From contig NZ_CP017706.1 of NCBI RefSeq assembly GCF_002706375.1, positions 434,001-498,000 on the forward strand: a DNA stretch of 64,000 nt, in the 5' to 3' direction. The notes under the pieces were generated by a model. The model was not told the DNA's origin and ran no database searches. It was given only the letters and a program-made list of their open reading frames with translations. A program made the position numbers and the translations under genes. Below, one piece after another: positions 1 through 7,890 of this stretch. Each line of letters starts with the position of its first letter. Positions within the stretch are counted from its first letter, which is position 1. The stretch comes from Lactobacillus amylovorus DSM 20531. GTDB taxonomy: Bacteria; Bacillota; Bacilli; Lactobacillales; Lactobacillaceae.

Positions 1-355
1 GTTCTACTTCTGCTCGATCCCGTTTTTGGACCTTTGTAGGTGCCAAAAGAATATTTTGCATTACTGTTAGGTTTGGAAAAAGATCATATGATTGAAAAAC
101 CATGCCAATCTTTTGTCGAATAGCTTGCCATTCTTTTGGAGAGGACTGGACCTTTTTACCATGAAAGACAATCTCACCATTTTTATAATTTTCCAAACCA
201 TTCAGTGTTCTTAAGAGTGTTGATTTACCTGAACCTGAGGGACCCAGAATCGCCAAAACTTCACCCTTTTTCAAATTAAAGCTAATATCGTGAAGTACTT
301 GCCAGTCACCATAAAACTTGTTTAGATGTTCCACTTTTAAAATTTCTTCAGTCAT
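1..355 (-). CDS. Polar amino acid ABC transporter ATP-binding subunit (partial, GlnQ-type)
   Basis: The 118 codons inside the window are the N-terminal part of an ABC ATPase; the gene runs off the left edge. A Walker A motif (GPSGSGKST, residues 38-46) and a Q-loop (MVFQSYDLFP, Q88) are visible and fit the polar amino acid (glutamine/glutamate/arginine) subfamily. It would hydrolyse ATP on the cytoplasmic side to drive the two permeases encoded just upstream. It starts 9 bases after the end of the second permease gene, so it belongs to the same minus-strand operon. No substrate-binding protein gene is visible; it may lie further left. The substrate cannot be assigned from the sequence. Confidence 0.9.
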   Translation of the reverse strand, partial: MTEEILKVEHLNKFYGDWQVLHDISFNLKKGEVLAILGPSGSGKSTLLRTLNGLENYKNGEIVFHGKKVQSSPKEWQAIRQKIGMVFQSYDLFPNLTVMQNILLAPTKVQKRDRAEVE

Positions 356-364
356 TTTTCTCAC

Positions 365-1039
365 CTATTTTTGCTTTGCCATTAAACTCTTTGCCCATAC
401 TGATAAAGGATAATCCAGGATAAAGTAAAAGAAGAAAATCAAACCATAAACCCAGAAAACACCTGTTGGGAATTTTTGATTATTTGCTTCAATAATTTGT
501 TGTCCCACATTGATAACATCCATTACACTGATCAACATTAAAATAGAAGTTGTTTTAATTACTCTTGTTGCTAAGTTGATCGTAGCTGGTAACTCTAATT
601 TGAATGCTTGAGGTAACAAAACATACAAGAAAAGCTGCATCTTACTCAAACCCAATGCCAAGCCACTTTCCTTTTGAGCTAATGGCACGGATTGCAAAGC
701 CCCACGAACAATATCGCTGAACTCTGCTGCTACCCAAAGCGAAAAAGCTAAGACTGCCATCCAAGTACCCGGCCAATTAATATGCAAGCTACGAGGCAAA
801 ATATAATAAACCAAATAAAGTAAAACTACGCTAGGTAAAATCCTAAAGATCTCCATGTAGACTCTTAAAATGCAACGAATTATTTTATTCGGCATTGTCC
901 GAAGAACACCGAATATAGTTCCAATAAGCAATCCAATGATAATTGACAAAGCAGCAATCCAAATAGAGGTCCATAAACCAACTAATAGCCGATCAAAGTT
1001 GCTGCCGCTAAATAAGACATTAATCCCCGAATGCGCCAT
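365..1039 (-). CDS. Polar amino acid ABC transporter permease 2
   Basis: A 224-residue integral membrane protein with about five hydrophobic segments. It carries the EAA loop typical of binding-protein-dependent permeases, around GALQSVPLAQKESGLALG, where the ATPase docks. It resembles GlnP/HisM-type permeases of the polar amino acid family. The first 20 bases overlap the end of the upstream permease gene, which indicates translational coupling. With its partner it should form the membrane channel of a heterodimeric amino acid importer. The family call is secure; the substrate is unknown. Confidence 0.9.
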   Translation of the reverse strand: MAHSGINVLFSGSNFDRLLVGLWTSIWIAALSIIIGLLIGTIFGVLRTMPNKIIRCILRVYMEIFRILPSVVLLYLVYYILPRSLHINWPGTWMAVLAFSLWVAAEFSDIVRGALQSVPLAQKESGLALGLSKMQLFLYVLLPQAFKLELPATINLATRVIKTTSILMLISVMDVINVGQQIIEANNQKFPTGVFWVYGLIFFFYFILDYPLSVWAKSLMAKQK

Positions 1040-1679
1040 AACGAACTTTCCTTTCTAGCCAGTTTAAAAGCAAAATTACTGGAATCATAATAATCGCATA
1101 GCCGATAACCAACATTAAAAGATATTCGTTAGACCGGTAATACATTCCTATTAGGTCCAATGCGGTATTAGTCAATTCTGGAATCGCAATCACTGTAAAG
1201 ATAGATGTTTCCTTAATAAGAAAAATCACATTAGCTGCCAAAGCTGGCATACTTAAGGCAAATCCTTGCGGGAACACAACGTATCTTGCTAATTGAAAGC
1301 GATTCATTCCTAAAGCTTCGCCAGAATTGATTTGACTATCCGTTACCCCTTGAAAGCCACCGGTGAACCCTTCAGCCATATAGCCTCCCCCAAGGAAAAT
1401 CAAACCGATAATTCCGGCAGTAATTGATGACATTCGCCAACCAATTACTGGAAATGCATAATACAAAAAGAAAAGTTGAATTAAAAGCGGTGTATTGCGT
1501 GCCAATTCGACATAAGCTGTTGCAATCTGACTTAAGATCGGGGTCTTAAAGTATTGCAGCAAACTTGCAATGACTCCAACAATGATTGAGCCAATAATCC
1601 CAACCAATGAGAGCCAAACGGTAAGAACGAAGCCATGCCCATATGCTGGCAATGCCTGCTGTATAATGGTCCAGTCCAT
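1020..1679 (-). CDS. Polar amino acid ABC transporter permease 1
   Basis: A 219-residue permease and the first gene of the operon. It has several membrane segments and an EAA loop near GGFQGVTDSQINSGEALG. The start ATG follows a GAGAGG ribosome site by a few bases. A good promoter lies about 40 bases upstream. It pairs with the next permease and the GlnQ-type ATPase. In such operons both permeases are usually needed because they form a heterodimer. No amino acid specificity can be read from the sequence. Confidence 0.9.
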   Translation of the reverse strand: MDWTIIQQALPAYGHGFVLTVWLSLVGIIGSIIVGVIASLLQYFKTPILSQIATAYVELARNTPLLIQLFFLYYAFPVIGWRMSSITAGIIGLIFLGGGYMAEGFTGGFQGVTDSQINSGEALGMNRFQLARYVVFPQGFALSMPALAANVIFLIKETSIFTVIAIPELTNTALDLIGMYYRSNEYLLMLVIGYAIIMIPVILLLNWLERKVRYGAFGD

Positions 1680-1720
1680 TTATATACCTCTCATTCATGA
1701 AACATCATACTTTAGTGTGA

Positions 1721-1749
1721 ATAATAATAGACTTATTAATATAAGTCAA
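1721..1749 (-). promoter_or_regulatory. Promoter of the amino acid ABC operon
   Basis: On the minus strand TTGACT (1744-1749) and TATTAT (1721-1726) are separated by exactly 17 bases. They lie about 40 bases upstream of the first permease start. This is a near-consensus sigma-A promoter. Confidence 0.65.
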
Positions 1750-1827
1750 ATTTAACTTTAATTTTTGTTTATTATTCAAAAAAATCATATAATATTTAAC
1801 AGATTTAAAAAGACTGGGGAAAAGTTG

Positions 1828-2061
1828 ATGTATGTTTTTTACCAAATCGGTATCTCAATAGGGATGATTTTAGTTGCGCTTGCTATCCATATTTTGCGCC
1901 AATCTATTAATGAAAGTTCGCAGTTCACCATGGTTAATTACATCTTTGCCTTATCTATTGCCATTGGTGGCATCTTCATCATTGTAGCTAGCTTAGCGGC
2001 TATTCAGCCCCAGAACTGGTACACTAGCAGTTCACTTTGGAAAATTTTGATTGCAAATTAA
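1828..2061 (+). CDS. Small two-helix membrane protein, unknown function
   Basis: A 77-residue protein starting MYVFYQIGISIG. I chose the ATG at 1828 because a GGGGA ribosome site stands about 9 bases before it; an upstream in-frame start has no such site. Two hydrophobic stretches (about residues 3-22 and 33-58) predict two membrane helices, with a short polar tail ending IAN. A terminator follows directly, so it is monocistronic. I do not recognise the family. It is transcribed away from the amino acid transporter. Confidence 0.65.
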   Translation: MYVFYQIGISIGMILVALAIHILRQSINESSQFTMVNYIFALSIAIGGIFIIVASLAAIQPQNWYTSSSLWKILIAN

Positions 2062-2065
2062 AAAC

Positions 2066-2101
2066 GATTCAGTACCTTGAGTGGTATTGAATCATTTTCT
2101 T
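2066..2101 (+). terminator. Rho-independent terminator after the small membrane protein
   Basis: GATTCAGTACC (2066-2076) pairs with GGTATTGAATC (2083-2093) using two wobble pairs, followed by a T-rich run. It starts 5 bases after the stop codon. Confidence 0.75.
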
Positions 2102-2169
2102 TTTATTCTATTCGACTATTACCAGTCTCATAATTCAAACGAACACCATCTTTAACGTTAAGAAATTAA

Positions 2170-3915
2170 CTACTTACTAAAGCCTACTTTGTACCAAACA
2201 CTATTTGCAGCTGCTGGTTTTAACGAGTAGTTCACGATCTTATTATTAACAGCTTGAATCGCATAAGAGTTAGTCATTGGCACAATATAAGCTTCATCAT
2301 TCATATATTGTTGCCATTTATGAAAAGCTGCTACCCGGTACTTGTGATTGAATGCCTTAGTAGAATCAATTTCATCAAGCAATTTATTGTTTTCCTTGGT
2401 AACGAATCTAGAGTCATTCATTGGGTTAGTTTCGCTGTACATCCCTCTTGGTGAAGGCTCTGATGACAATGACCAAGCTGCCATAAACATATCGACATTT
2501 TTATCATCGTGGTCCAGTTTGTCGTAGAAGGAATTGAACTCAATTAATCTGCCACCAGTTAAGCTGACATGCAAGCCGATTTTATGCCACTGTTGAATAT
2601 AATTCTGAATAATCGGCTCTTGCACTGCGGAACCTGTCATTGCGGCCAGGTGAATATTCAAAGGCTTGCCATTAGGTTGAACCCTCCATTTGCCTTTCTT
2701 CTTGTAGCCAGCTTTATCCAATAATTGGTTGGCTTTCTTTAAATTGTATGGAAAGCCTTTTGCATTTTTATCGAAGTAATCGCCAAATTGAGCAGGAATC
2801 AAAGTTGGCACTCTGAAAGTCAAACCTTGCGTGTATCTCTTTTCAACTTGATTAATATTCATCGCATAAGCGATTGCTTGCCGCAAAGATTTATTATTCA
2901 TCTTAGAATTCTTGTCCATGACATTCTTGCCATTCTCCCACTTCCCGACTTTGAAGCCTAAGTAACTATATGCAAGAGGGATCTTAGCAATAAAGTTAGT
3001 ATTCTTAGCGTTCTTAACGGCTTGCCAATCAGAGTTAACTACATCTGCAATATCAAACTTGTGACTCTTAATTGCTTGACTGGCTGATTTAGTCGAAACA
3101 ACTTGCGCCACAATCTTATTCAACTTTGGTTTGCCTCTCCAATAATATTTATTGGGAACCCAAGTTACTGACTGACCTCTGACAACTTTACTAACTTTAT
3201 ATGGTCCAAAGAATAATGGATCTTTTCTGATTTGATCTGATGAAACTAATTTACTGAAAGGTACATCCTTTAAATGATGATATGGAGCTGCCGTTTCAAT
3301 AAAATAGTCATTACCAGATTGCAACATCCCTGGCTTCATTGCTAAAAAATGAATGACAATAGTTCTGCCATTTTCACCATCAGGATAAGTTATGCCTGAA
3401 ATAGTTTTCGCTTTGCCATTGTGATAGGCTTTCATTCCTACGATATTAGCTAGAGAATCTGAGTACCGTAGACTGTTGGTAGCTTTATTGGCAGTCATTT
3501 CATATGGATATTCCAAATCCTTAGCAACCACTTGCTTGCCATCGGACCACTTAACTCCTTTCTTAACAGTAATTGTTACTGTCTTGGCTTTCTTGTCTAA
3601 TTTAAAAGTAGCTGGGCCTTTATTAGTAATCTTATATTGATTATCAGTATCGAACAAAGCCTCATTACCAAATTGCATTACGTCTGAATCCACTTGATCA
3701 ACTGATAACTGACTATCAAAAATTCCTTTAAAAGGAGTATCAGTTTCAATAGCATAGGTTAAAGTCCCACCCTGTTTTGCTATCTTTTGAGGGGTTTGTT
3801 CAGGAAACTTATTCGCAGGCTTGGCTGCATTCTTATTATTTTGACCACATGCAGTTAAACTTAAAGCTGCACCAATAAGTAAACTGGTAGTACTGATAAA
3901 TTTAATAGCTTTCAT
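2170..3915 (-). CDS. Oligopeptide ABC transporter substrate-binding lipoprotein (OppA type)
   Basis: A 581-residue SBP_bac_5 family protein. The N-terminus is a lipoprotein signal peptide with lipobox LTAC, so Cys23 would be lipidated and the protein held on the outer face of the membrane. Conserved family stretches are visible, including VKWSDGKQVVAKDLEYPYE and FFGPYKVSKVV. It should bind peptides and deliver them to an Opp permease. No permease or ATPase genes adjoin it, so it is an orphan binding protein that must use a transporter encoded elsewhere. Its 5' leader is unusual: a small ORF followed by a terminator lies between promoter and gene. Family call secure; peptide preference unknown. 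Confidence 0.9.
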   Translation of the reverse strand: MKAIKFISTTSLLIGAALSLTACGQNNKNAAKPANKFPEQTPQKIAKQGGTLTYAIETDTPFKGIFDSQLSVDQVDSDVMQFGNEALFDTDNQYKITNKGPATFKLDKKAKTVTITVKKGVKWSDGKQVVAKDLEYPYEMTANKATNSLRYSDSLANIVGMKAYHNGKAKTISGITYPDGENGRTIVIHFLAMKPGMLQSGNDYFIETAAPYHHLKDVPFSKLVSSDQIRKDPLFFGPYKVSKVVRGQSVTWVPNKYYWRGKPKLNKIVAQVVSTKSASQAIKSHKFDIADVVNSDWQAVKNAKNTNFIAKIPLAYSYLGFKVGKWENGKNVMDKNSKMNNKSLRQAIAYAMNINQVEKRYTQGLTFRVPTLIPAQFGDYFDKNAKGFPYNLKKANQLLDKAGYKKKGKWRVQPNGKPLNIHLAAMTGSAVQEPIIQNYIQQWHKIGLHVSLTGGRLIEFNSFYDKLDHDDKNVDMFMAAWSLSSEPSPRGMYSETNPMNDSRFVTKENNKLLDEIDSTKAFNHKYRVAAFHKWQQYMNDEAYIVPMTNSYAIQAVNNKIVNYSLKPAAANSVWYKVGFSK

Positions 3916-3931
3916 AGTCGTTTCTCTTTTC

Positions 3932-3976
3932 TAAAAAATAAAAAGGCCCACATCCCAATTAAGGAATGTGAACCTT
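3932..3976 (-). terminator. Terminator hairpin in the oppA leader (candidate attenuator)
   Basis: On the minus strand AAGGTTCACATTCC pairs with GGGATGTGGGCCTT (3943-3976, several G-U pairs) and is followed by a T-rich tract. It lies between the leader ORF and the oppA start, about 17 bases before the coding region, so it would end transcription before oppA unless prevented. Confidence 0.75.
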
Positions 3977-4008
3977 CATAGAATAATTAGTAAATCAATT
4001 ATCTGAGA

Positions 4009-4107
4009 TTAGGATCGCCGCACACCATAATTTAGGATCACAAATAAACCATCATTTTGGTGGCGGCGTCGTAATTCTACTGTTAATGCGCTTTGTGATT
4101 CTAACAT
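4009..4107 (-). CDS. Candidate leader peptide upstream of oppA (32 aa)
   Basis: A small ORF begins with ATG at 4107 after a well-placed AAGGAG ribosome site and ends at TAA. It encodes a 32-residue peptide with Arg-rich stretches: ELRRRH in the middle and VRRS at the end. Inside it, the codons for RRRH (4059-4068) can pair with those for VRR (4016-4026) in a 10-bp GC-rich stem with one bulged base. A second pairing joins bases near 4093-4102 with TTTGTGATC around 4040. A terminator follows before oppA. This looks like a translated attenuation leader in which ribosome position selects the RNA fold. No peptide-level evidence exists here and the family is not one I recognise. Confidence 0.55.
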   Translation of the reverse strand: MLESQSALTVELRRRHQNDGLFVILNYGVRRS

Positions 4108-4142
4108 GATATGTAGCTCCTTTCTTAAATAAATTTAATATT

Positions 4143-4171
4143 AAACTAATCTTGCAAATACAGTTTGTCAA
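4143..4171 (-). promoter_or_regulatory. Possible promoter of the oppA leader
   Basis: A perfect TTGACA -35 box (4166-4171, minus strand) lies about 60 bases before the leader ORF. The -10 is uncertain: TAGTTT sits at 17-base spacing and a better TAATAT box at 22. Moderate support only. Confidence 0.4.
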
Positions 4172-4187
4172 CAGAAAATTTTATTTT

Positions 4188-5552
4188 TTAGAATTTAGCT
4201 AAACCTAAGGCGTGTTGTGCAGCCAAGTTGAGTAAGCTCCATTGACGATCAAATCCAGGTTGGAAGAAGAAGTCTTGCTCAGCCAAGTCTTCAAGCGTCA
4301 TCTTGTGACTAATTGCCAAAGCTAAAACGTTGCCTTGTGCAGTAATATCATACTTAGAAAGAACAGCACCACCTAAAATTTGGTGATTGTATGGATTGAA
4401 GGTCAAACTTACGTAAACCTTAGGATTGTCTTTTTCAGGAATATAAGCTGGACGCATTGAGTCTTCATAGAAGCTGGTTGCGTATGGAACGTCATTTCTC
4501 TTAGCTGAAAATTGGTTCAAACCTGCTGTAGCAAAGTGATAGTCAAAGACGCTCAATGCGGAAGCACCGATGACACCCTTGAAGGCCTTGTCTGGCTTAG
4601 CTTCAAATAGGTGATCTACCAAGTATTGTGCTTCGCGGCGGGCAGTTGTTGCCAAAGCAATTGGCATTGGCTTGCCTGCAGGGATTGAAAGTGGCAAGAT
4701 GGCATCCCCGATTGCATAAACATCCTTAACATTGGTTCTAAGGTATGGGTCAGTCTTAATCCAGCCTCTTTGATCAAGATCAACGGTACCCTTTAACCAT
4801 GTAGTATTAGGAGTTACACCAGCAGAAACGATGACCAAATCTGCAGGAACTACGCCTTGGTCGGTTTCAACGCCAGAAACTTTGTCCTCACCCTTAAAGC
4901 CAGTAATTTTAGCGTTCATCTTAAGATCCATGTGATCCTTAAATACAGGCTCCAAGATATTGGTAAGTTCGGGGTTAAGGTAAGTGCCCAAAGGACGATC
5001 GATCATATCCATTAAAGTTACATGCTTGCCGGCTTTAGCAAAGACTTCACTTGCTTCGATACCAATATAGCCGGCACCAATGACTACAACATTCTTGATA
5101 GCTGGATCATCTTTGGCAACATTCAACTTGGTTGCCCAGTCGCGACCACGCATTAAGAAGATGTTCTTTAGATCTCTGTTTGGTACTGGCAAGGTCTTAG
5201 GAGTTACGCCGGAAGACAAGATCAATTTGTCGTATTCTACTTGGCTTTCTTTGCCGCTAACGACGTCCTTAACGGTTACAGTCTTGTCGTCTGGATGAAT
5301 AGCAGTTACTTCGTGGTTAGCGTAGACATGGCCGCCTTTAGCTTCAACGTCTTCGGGTGCAAAGTTGCGTACGTCATCTTTAGCAGTTACTTTGCCTTCA
5401 AGATAAAGTTGCATTCCGCATGACATGAATGAAATAAAGTCGCCGGCTTCATAAACAGTTACATCAACGTCATCGTATTTATCTAATAATTCGATGGCAG
5501 ATTCATGACCACCGTGTGAAGCACCAACAATAATTACTTTTCTCTTATCCAT
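4188..5552 (-). CDS. NADH oxidase / CoA-disulfide-reductase-family flavoprotein
   Basis: A 454-residue FAD- and NADH-dependent oxidoreductase. The FAD-binding start is KVIIVGASHGGHES, the redox cysteine is in SFMSCGM (Cys45), and the NADH site is VVIGAGYIGIEASE (about 157-170). The length and the single active-site Cys match water-forming NADH oxidases and NADH peroxidases, which regenerate NAD+ from NADH with O2 or H2O2 in lactobacilli. I start at the ATG at 5552 because AGGAGG lies about 9 bases before it; an in-frame TTG nine bases upstream is too close to that site. Oxidase versus peroxidase cannot be settled by reading alone. Confidence 0.88.
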   Translation of the reverse strand: MDKRKVIIVGASHGGHESAIELLDKYDDVDVTVYEAGDFISFMSCGMQLYLEGKVTAKDDVRNFAPEDVEAKGGHVYANHEVTAIHPDDKTVTVKDVVSGKESQVEYDKLILSSGVTPKTLPVPNRDLKNIFLMRGRDWATKLNVAKDDPAIKNVVVIGAGYIGIEASEVFAKAGKHVTLMDMIDRPLGTYLNPELTNILEPVFKDHMDLKMNAKITGFKGEDKVSGVETDQGVVPADLVIVSAGVTPNTTWLKGTVDLDQRGWIKTDPYLRTNVKDVYAIGDAILPLSIPAGKPMPIALATTARREAQYLVDHLFEAKPDKAFKGVIGASALSVFDYHFATAGLNQFSAKRNDVPYATSFYEDSMRPAYIPEKDNPKVYVSLTFNPYNHQILGGAVLSKYDITAQGNVLALAISHKMTLEDLAEQDFFFQPGFDRQWSLLNLAAQHALGLAKF

Positions 5553-5689
5553 ATATTTCAAACCTCCTGTTTATTTGGTTAACATCTTCATTATAACCTC
5601 TTTCAGGGATTGGTAAAGTTATCCTGCTTGGACAAAAACAGCGAAGTGTCCATAAGCTAACACTTATTATTTAATTTATCCTTATATAG

Positions 5690-5727
5690 CAGGAAAAAAC
5701 AAGTATTTTATCAATACCTGCTTTTAA
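5690..5727 (-). terminator. Terminator downstream of the SDR pseudogene
   Basis: CAGGTATT and AATACTTG form a hairpin with one mismatch on the minus strand, followed by TTTTTT. It lies about 75 bases beyond the SDR pseudogene and before the NADH oxidase. Confidence 0.6.
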
Positions 5728-5800
5728 AAAATTTTTATTTATTTTGTTGTGATTTAATCTGTTTTTATTAATTGCTATTTTTCAAGGAGGAGTTTATTGA

Positions 5801-6438
5801 TTAAACGCGACTCAAGGCATCGTCAATTGGCGTGTCACCTTCACGCATCTTGATGATCTTGCGGTTTGTGTTTTTGCACTTCAAAATGTCGACTAAAGTT
5901 CTGGCTACATCTTCAGCCGGATTGTAGCCAAACTTTCCTTCATCAACGGTGATCTTGCCAGTGCCAGGCTTGTCGGTCATTACCGTTGGTTGCAAAATTG
6001 CGTAATCCAAATCAGTGTTATGAATCAAGTAGTTATCAGCAAATAACTTAGCGATATTGTGTCGGTTAAACCATCGAGGCCCTTAACAGTTCTTCACTTG
6101 GTTGGTTCAAGTGAGAACAGTGCGCTAAGCATGACAAAGCGTTTAATGCCATCTTTTTCAGCGGCTTGCATCAACTTAACTGCACCGAATGCATCGACTT
6201 GGAGCAAATCTTTAGCACCTGAACCTGCTGTGAAGTAAATTGCCTCCGCACCTTTGATTGCTTTAGTCATCTCTACGACGCTTTCGTGAAGATCAAACTT
6301 AACTGGAGTGATGCGATCATTATTTTCTACTATTTCGGGATGACGCGCTCCGGCAATGATTTCATGTCCATCTTGTAATAAATTATGGGTTAAAAGTGTG
6401 CCCACACGACCAGTTACACCTGCGATAAGAATTTTCAT
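5801..6438 (-). pseudogene. NAD(P)-binding SDR-type oxidoreductase, broken by a stop and a frameshift
   Basis: The N-terminal part reads MKILIAGVTGRVGTLL, a Rossmann NAD(P)-binding motif of atypical short-chain dehydrogenases. Codon 115 is TGA (6094-6096), most simply TGG changed to TGA in a WK context. Downstream the same frame continues with GLDGLTD. About 35 bases later one base is missing near 6059-6061, after which the rest continues in another frame (YAILQPTVMTDKPGTGKI). With both lesions repaired the protein would be about 212 residues, normal for NmrA/YwnB-like SDRs. Two independent lesions make it a true pseudogene rather than a single sequencing slip. It follows an AGGTGG ribosome site and ends before a terminator. 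Confidence 0.85.
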
Positions 6439-6547
6439 ATTTCATACCACCTATTCATTCATCAGTTCAATTGAAATTATAGGTGACGTAGCTAGGTTAG
6501 AAAATTACCGATTCTTGATATGGGTTATACGGGGGATGCATAGTAAA

Positions 6548-6583
6548 AAGCTGTCGTTGATATTGAACGACAGCTTTTTTCAT
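6548..6583 (-). terminator. Terminator of the 34-aa membrane peptide gene
   Basis: AAAGCTGTCGTT and its exact complement flank a short loop. Both sides end in runs of A or T, so it could work in both directions. It begins 8 bases after the stop codon of the small gene at 6591-6695. Confidence 0.8.
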
Positions 6584-6590
6584 TTACCAA

Positions 6591-6695
6591 CTATCCTAAA
6601 TACATTTGTAATAACATTCTTATTGCCCAAACAGCTAAGCCAATAATTAAAGCTAGCACAGCACTTTTATAGTATTTACGTATCTCTTTATTCAT
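6591..6695 (-). CDS. Very small single-helix membrane protein (34 aa)
   Basis: The ORF has an AGAGG ribosome site about 6 bases before its ATG and a strong terminator directly after its stop. The peptide has a basic N-terminus (MNKEIRKYYK), a hydrophobic helix (about residues 12-31) and a short end MYLG. That matches a single-pass small membrane protein or a small membrane-active peptide. Its own ribosome site and terminator support a real gene. I do not recognise the family, and no antisense RNA typical of type I toxins was identified with confidence. Confidence 0.55.
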   Translation of the reverse strand: MNKEIRKYYKSAVLALIIGLAVWAIRMLLQMYLG

Positions 6696-6739
6696 TTCTT
6701 ACCTCTATTATTCTAAGGAGTGTGAGGGATTTAAACCTA

Positions 6740-7126
6740 CTAACTCTCTATTTTATTACTTTTCTTCCTTCTCTTCGGCGTATAAATCAACGGTTGTACT
6801 TCTTTTTCAAACTCTTTTCTACTAATCGGCTTAATCAGATCATCATCAACATTGAAGAGCTTGAGCTGACCTTTCACATGAATCGGCTTGATCACATCGG
6901 CAAGTTCGATATTCCAATAGTAGAGATCTTCAAGCGGAAAATATTGAATGCTCTTCAAATTCACGACACAAATTGCGTAACCAGGTGCAGAATCTGCCAC
7001 CTTTTTAGCAGTCGAACACATCAGAAGTGGTCCACGATAGTTTGTTTTTCACGTTCTATATTCAATTTTCTTCTTGTCGGCAATTATATCCATGATGTAA
7101 TTGCCACGTACCGATAGTGCCTTCAT
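6740..7126 (-). pseudogene. ASCH-domain protein with an early stop
   Basis: From the ATG at 7126, preceded by GGAGG, the frame reads MKALSVRGNYIMDIIADKKK and then IEYRT. Codon 26 is TGA (7049-7051) where a Trp is expected. The same frame then continues KTNYRGPLLMCSTAKK to a stop at 6740, giving about 128 residues in all. The order EYRTWKTNYRGPLLI is typical of ASCH (PUA-like) domains, which are thought to bind RNA or nucleotides. A single G-to-A change would explain the damage. A start at a later Met would lose the first strand-helix unit. No partner genes adjoin it. Confidence 0.75.
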
Positions 7127-7185
7127 TGCTACCTCCGTATTTTGCTTAGCTAGCACTAAAATTAGTGTTTTATATAAAGCCAACT

Positions 7186-7208
7186 AAAAAAGAGAACATT
7201 GTTCTCTA
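7186..7208 (-). terminator. Terminator of the Mrr-like gene
   Basis: AGAGAAC-ATT-GTTCTCT is a perfect hairpin followed by six T on the minus strand. It lies about 10 bases beyond the stop of the restriction endonuclease-like gene. Confidence 0.7.
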
Positions 7209-7218
7209 AATTAAATGT

Positions 7219-7650
7219 TTAATTATCTTTCTTATCAAAGAAGTCATTATCAATTTCAAACAATTCGTAAGTCTTCTGGACTTGAACTCCAACCTTGTAA
7301 TCAATCATCAACTTAGTTAAAGTATCACCATCAATCAACTTTATATTAAAAGTCTTAGCTGCCATTTCTGCACCCTTAGTAAACGAAGATGTAGTGATAA
7401 ACACGCCTCTATCAGCACCTTGCAAATCAAGATCACCATGAAACTGACTGATAGTTTGACGACCTACATTGTTTCCCTCTTCATAGCGTTTTACTTGTAT
7501 CAAGACTTTGCGCAATCCAAGTGGATCTTGATTAAGAATCCCATCAATTCCGCCATCATTGGTTTTCTGAGTGACCCATGCATCACCATCTGGACCTTTA
7601 TAGCCCATCTTACTTAAAAGATTAATCATCATCTTTTCGAATCTATCCAT
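7219..7650 (-). CDS. Mrr-type restriction endonuclease catalytic domain, N-terminal domain missing
   Basis: A 143-residue protein made up of the Mrr_cat nuclease fold. It reads FEKMMINLLSKMGYKG, then GGIDGIL (catalytic Asp), then VLIQVKRY (the QxK motif), then RGVFITTSSFTKGAEMAA. Full Mrr proteins of type IV restriction systems have an extra winged-helix DNA-reading domain of over 100 residues in front, absent here. The reading frame runs back without a stop into an IS110 transposase relic (LTTYLKKIKRSNF before the Met). The start at 7650 has only a weak AAGG-like ribosome site. It is probably a remnant left by an IS-linked deletion; residual nuclease activity is possible but unproven. Confidence 0.75.
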   Translation of the reverse strand: MDRFEKMMINLLSKMGYKGPDGDAWVTQKTNDGGIDGILNQDPLGLRKVLIQVKRYEEGNNVGRQTISQFHGDLDLQGADRGVFITTSSFTKGAEMAAKTFNIKLIDGDTLTKLMIDYKVGVQVQKTYELFEIDNDFFDKKDN

Positions 7651-7855
7651 AAAATTTGACCTTTTTATTTTTTTAAATAAGTAGTAAGCTGAGCCGAATA
7701 AACACCTGTAGTTTCAAATATTATTATTGTACCGGGTTTAATATTTGGAAACCGCTCTTATTATGCTTAAATTTAAAAGCTATTTCTTCCGCTTCTTTTG
7801 TTATCAAAGTGGCATGACTTTCACCTTGACTAACATCAATACCAATAATATTCAC
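7651..7855 (-). pseudogene. IS110-family transposase, N-terminal relic
   Basis: On the minus strand from a GTG at 7855, preceded by GGTGATTAG, the frame reads NIIGIDVSQGESHATLITKE and HNKSGFQ. After one frame change and two stops it continues IIIFETTGVYSAQLTTYL. These are the first catalytic Asp region (GIDVS) and the FE-TGVYS block of IS110 recombinases. Everything after about 70 residues is gone and the sequence passes straight into the Mrr-like gene. It differs from the intact IS110 at 25.6 kb, so it is a separate element. Confidence 0.75.
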
Positions 7856-7890
7856 CTAATCACCCCGTTTTAAATCAATTGAGGCAAATA

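Noticed and set aside
4051..4075. TTGGTGGCGGCG on the plus strand looks a little like a T-box sequence.
   Set aside because: It is the antisense of the oppA leader ORF, lacks the GGGTGGNACCGCG core, and no plus-strand gene follows. On the correct strand no T-box motif is seen.
5553..5561. An upstream TTG start for the NADH oxidase.
   Set aside because: It lies directly against the AGGAGG site; the ATG at 5552 has proper spacing.
6094..7051. TGA codons at Trp positions in two genes could mean UGA recoding to Trp.
   Set aside because: Intact genes in the window use TGG for Trp and TGA as stop where expected, and the SDR gene also has a frameshift. Plain pseudogene decay explains it.
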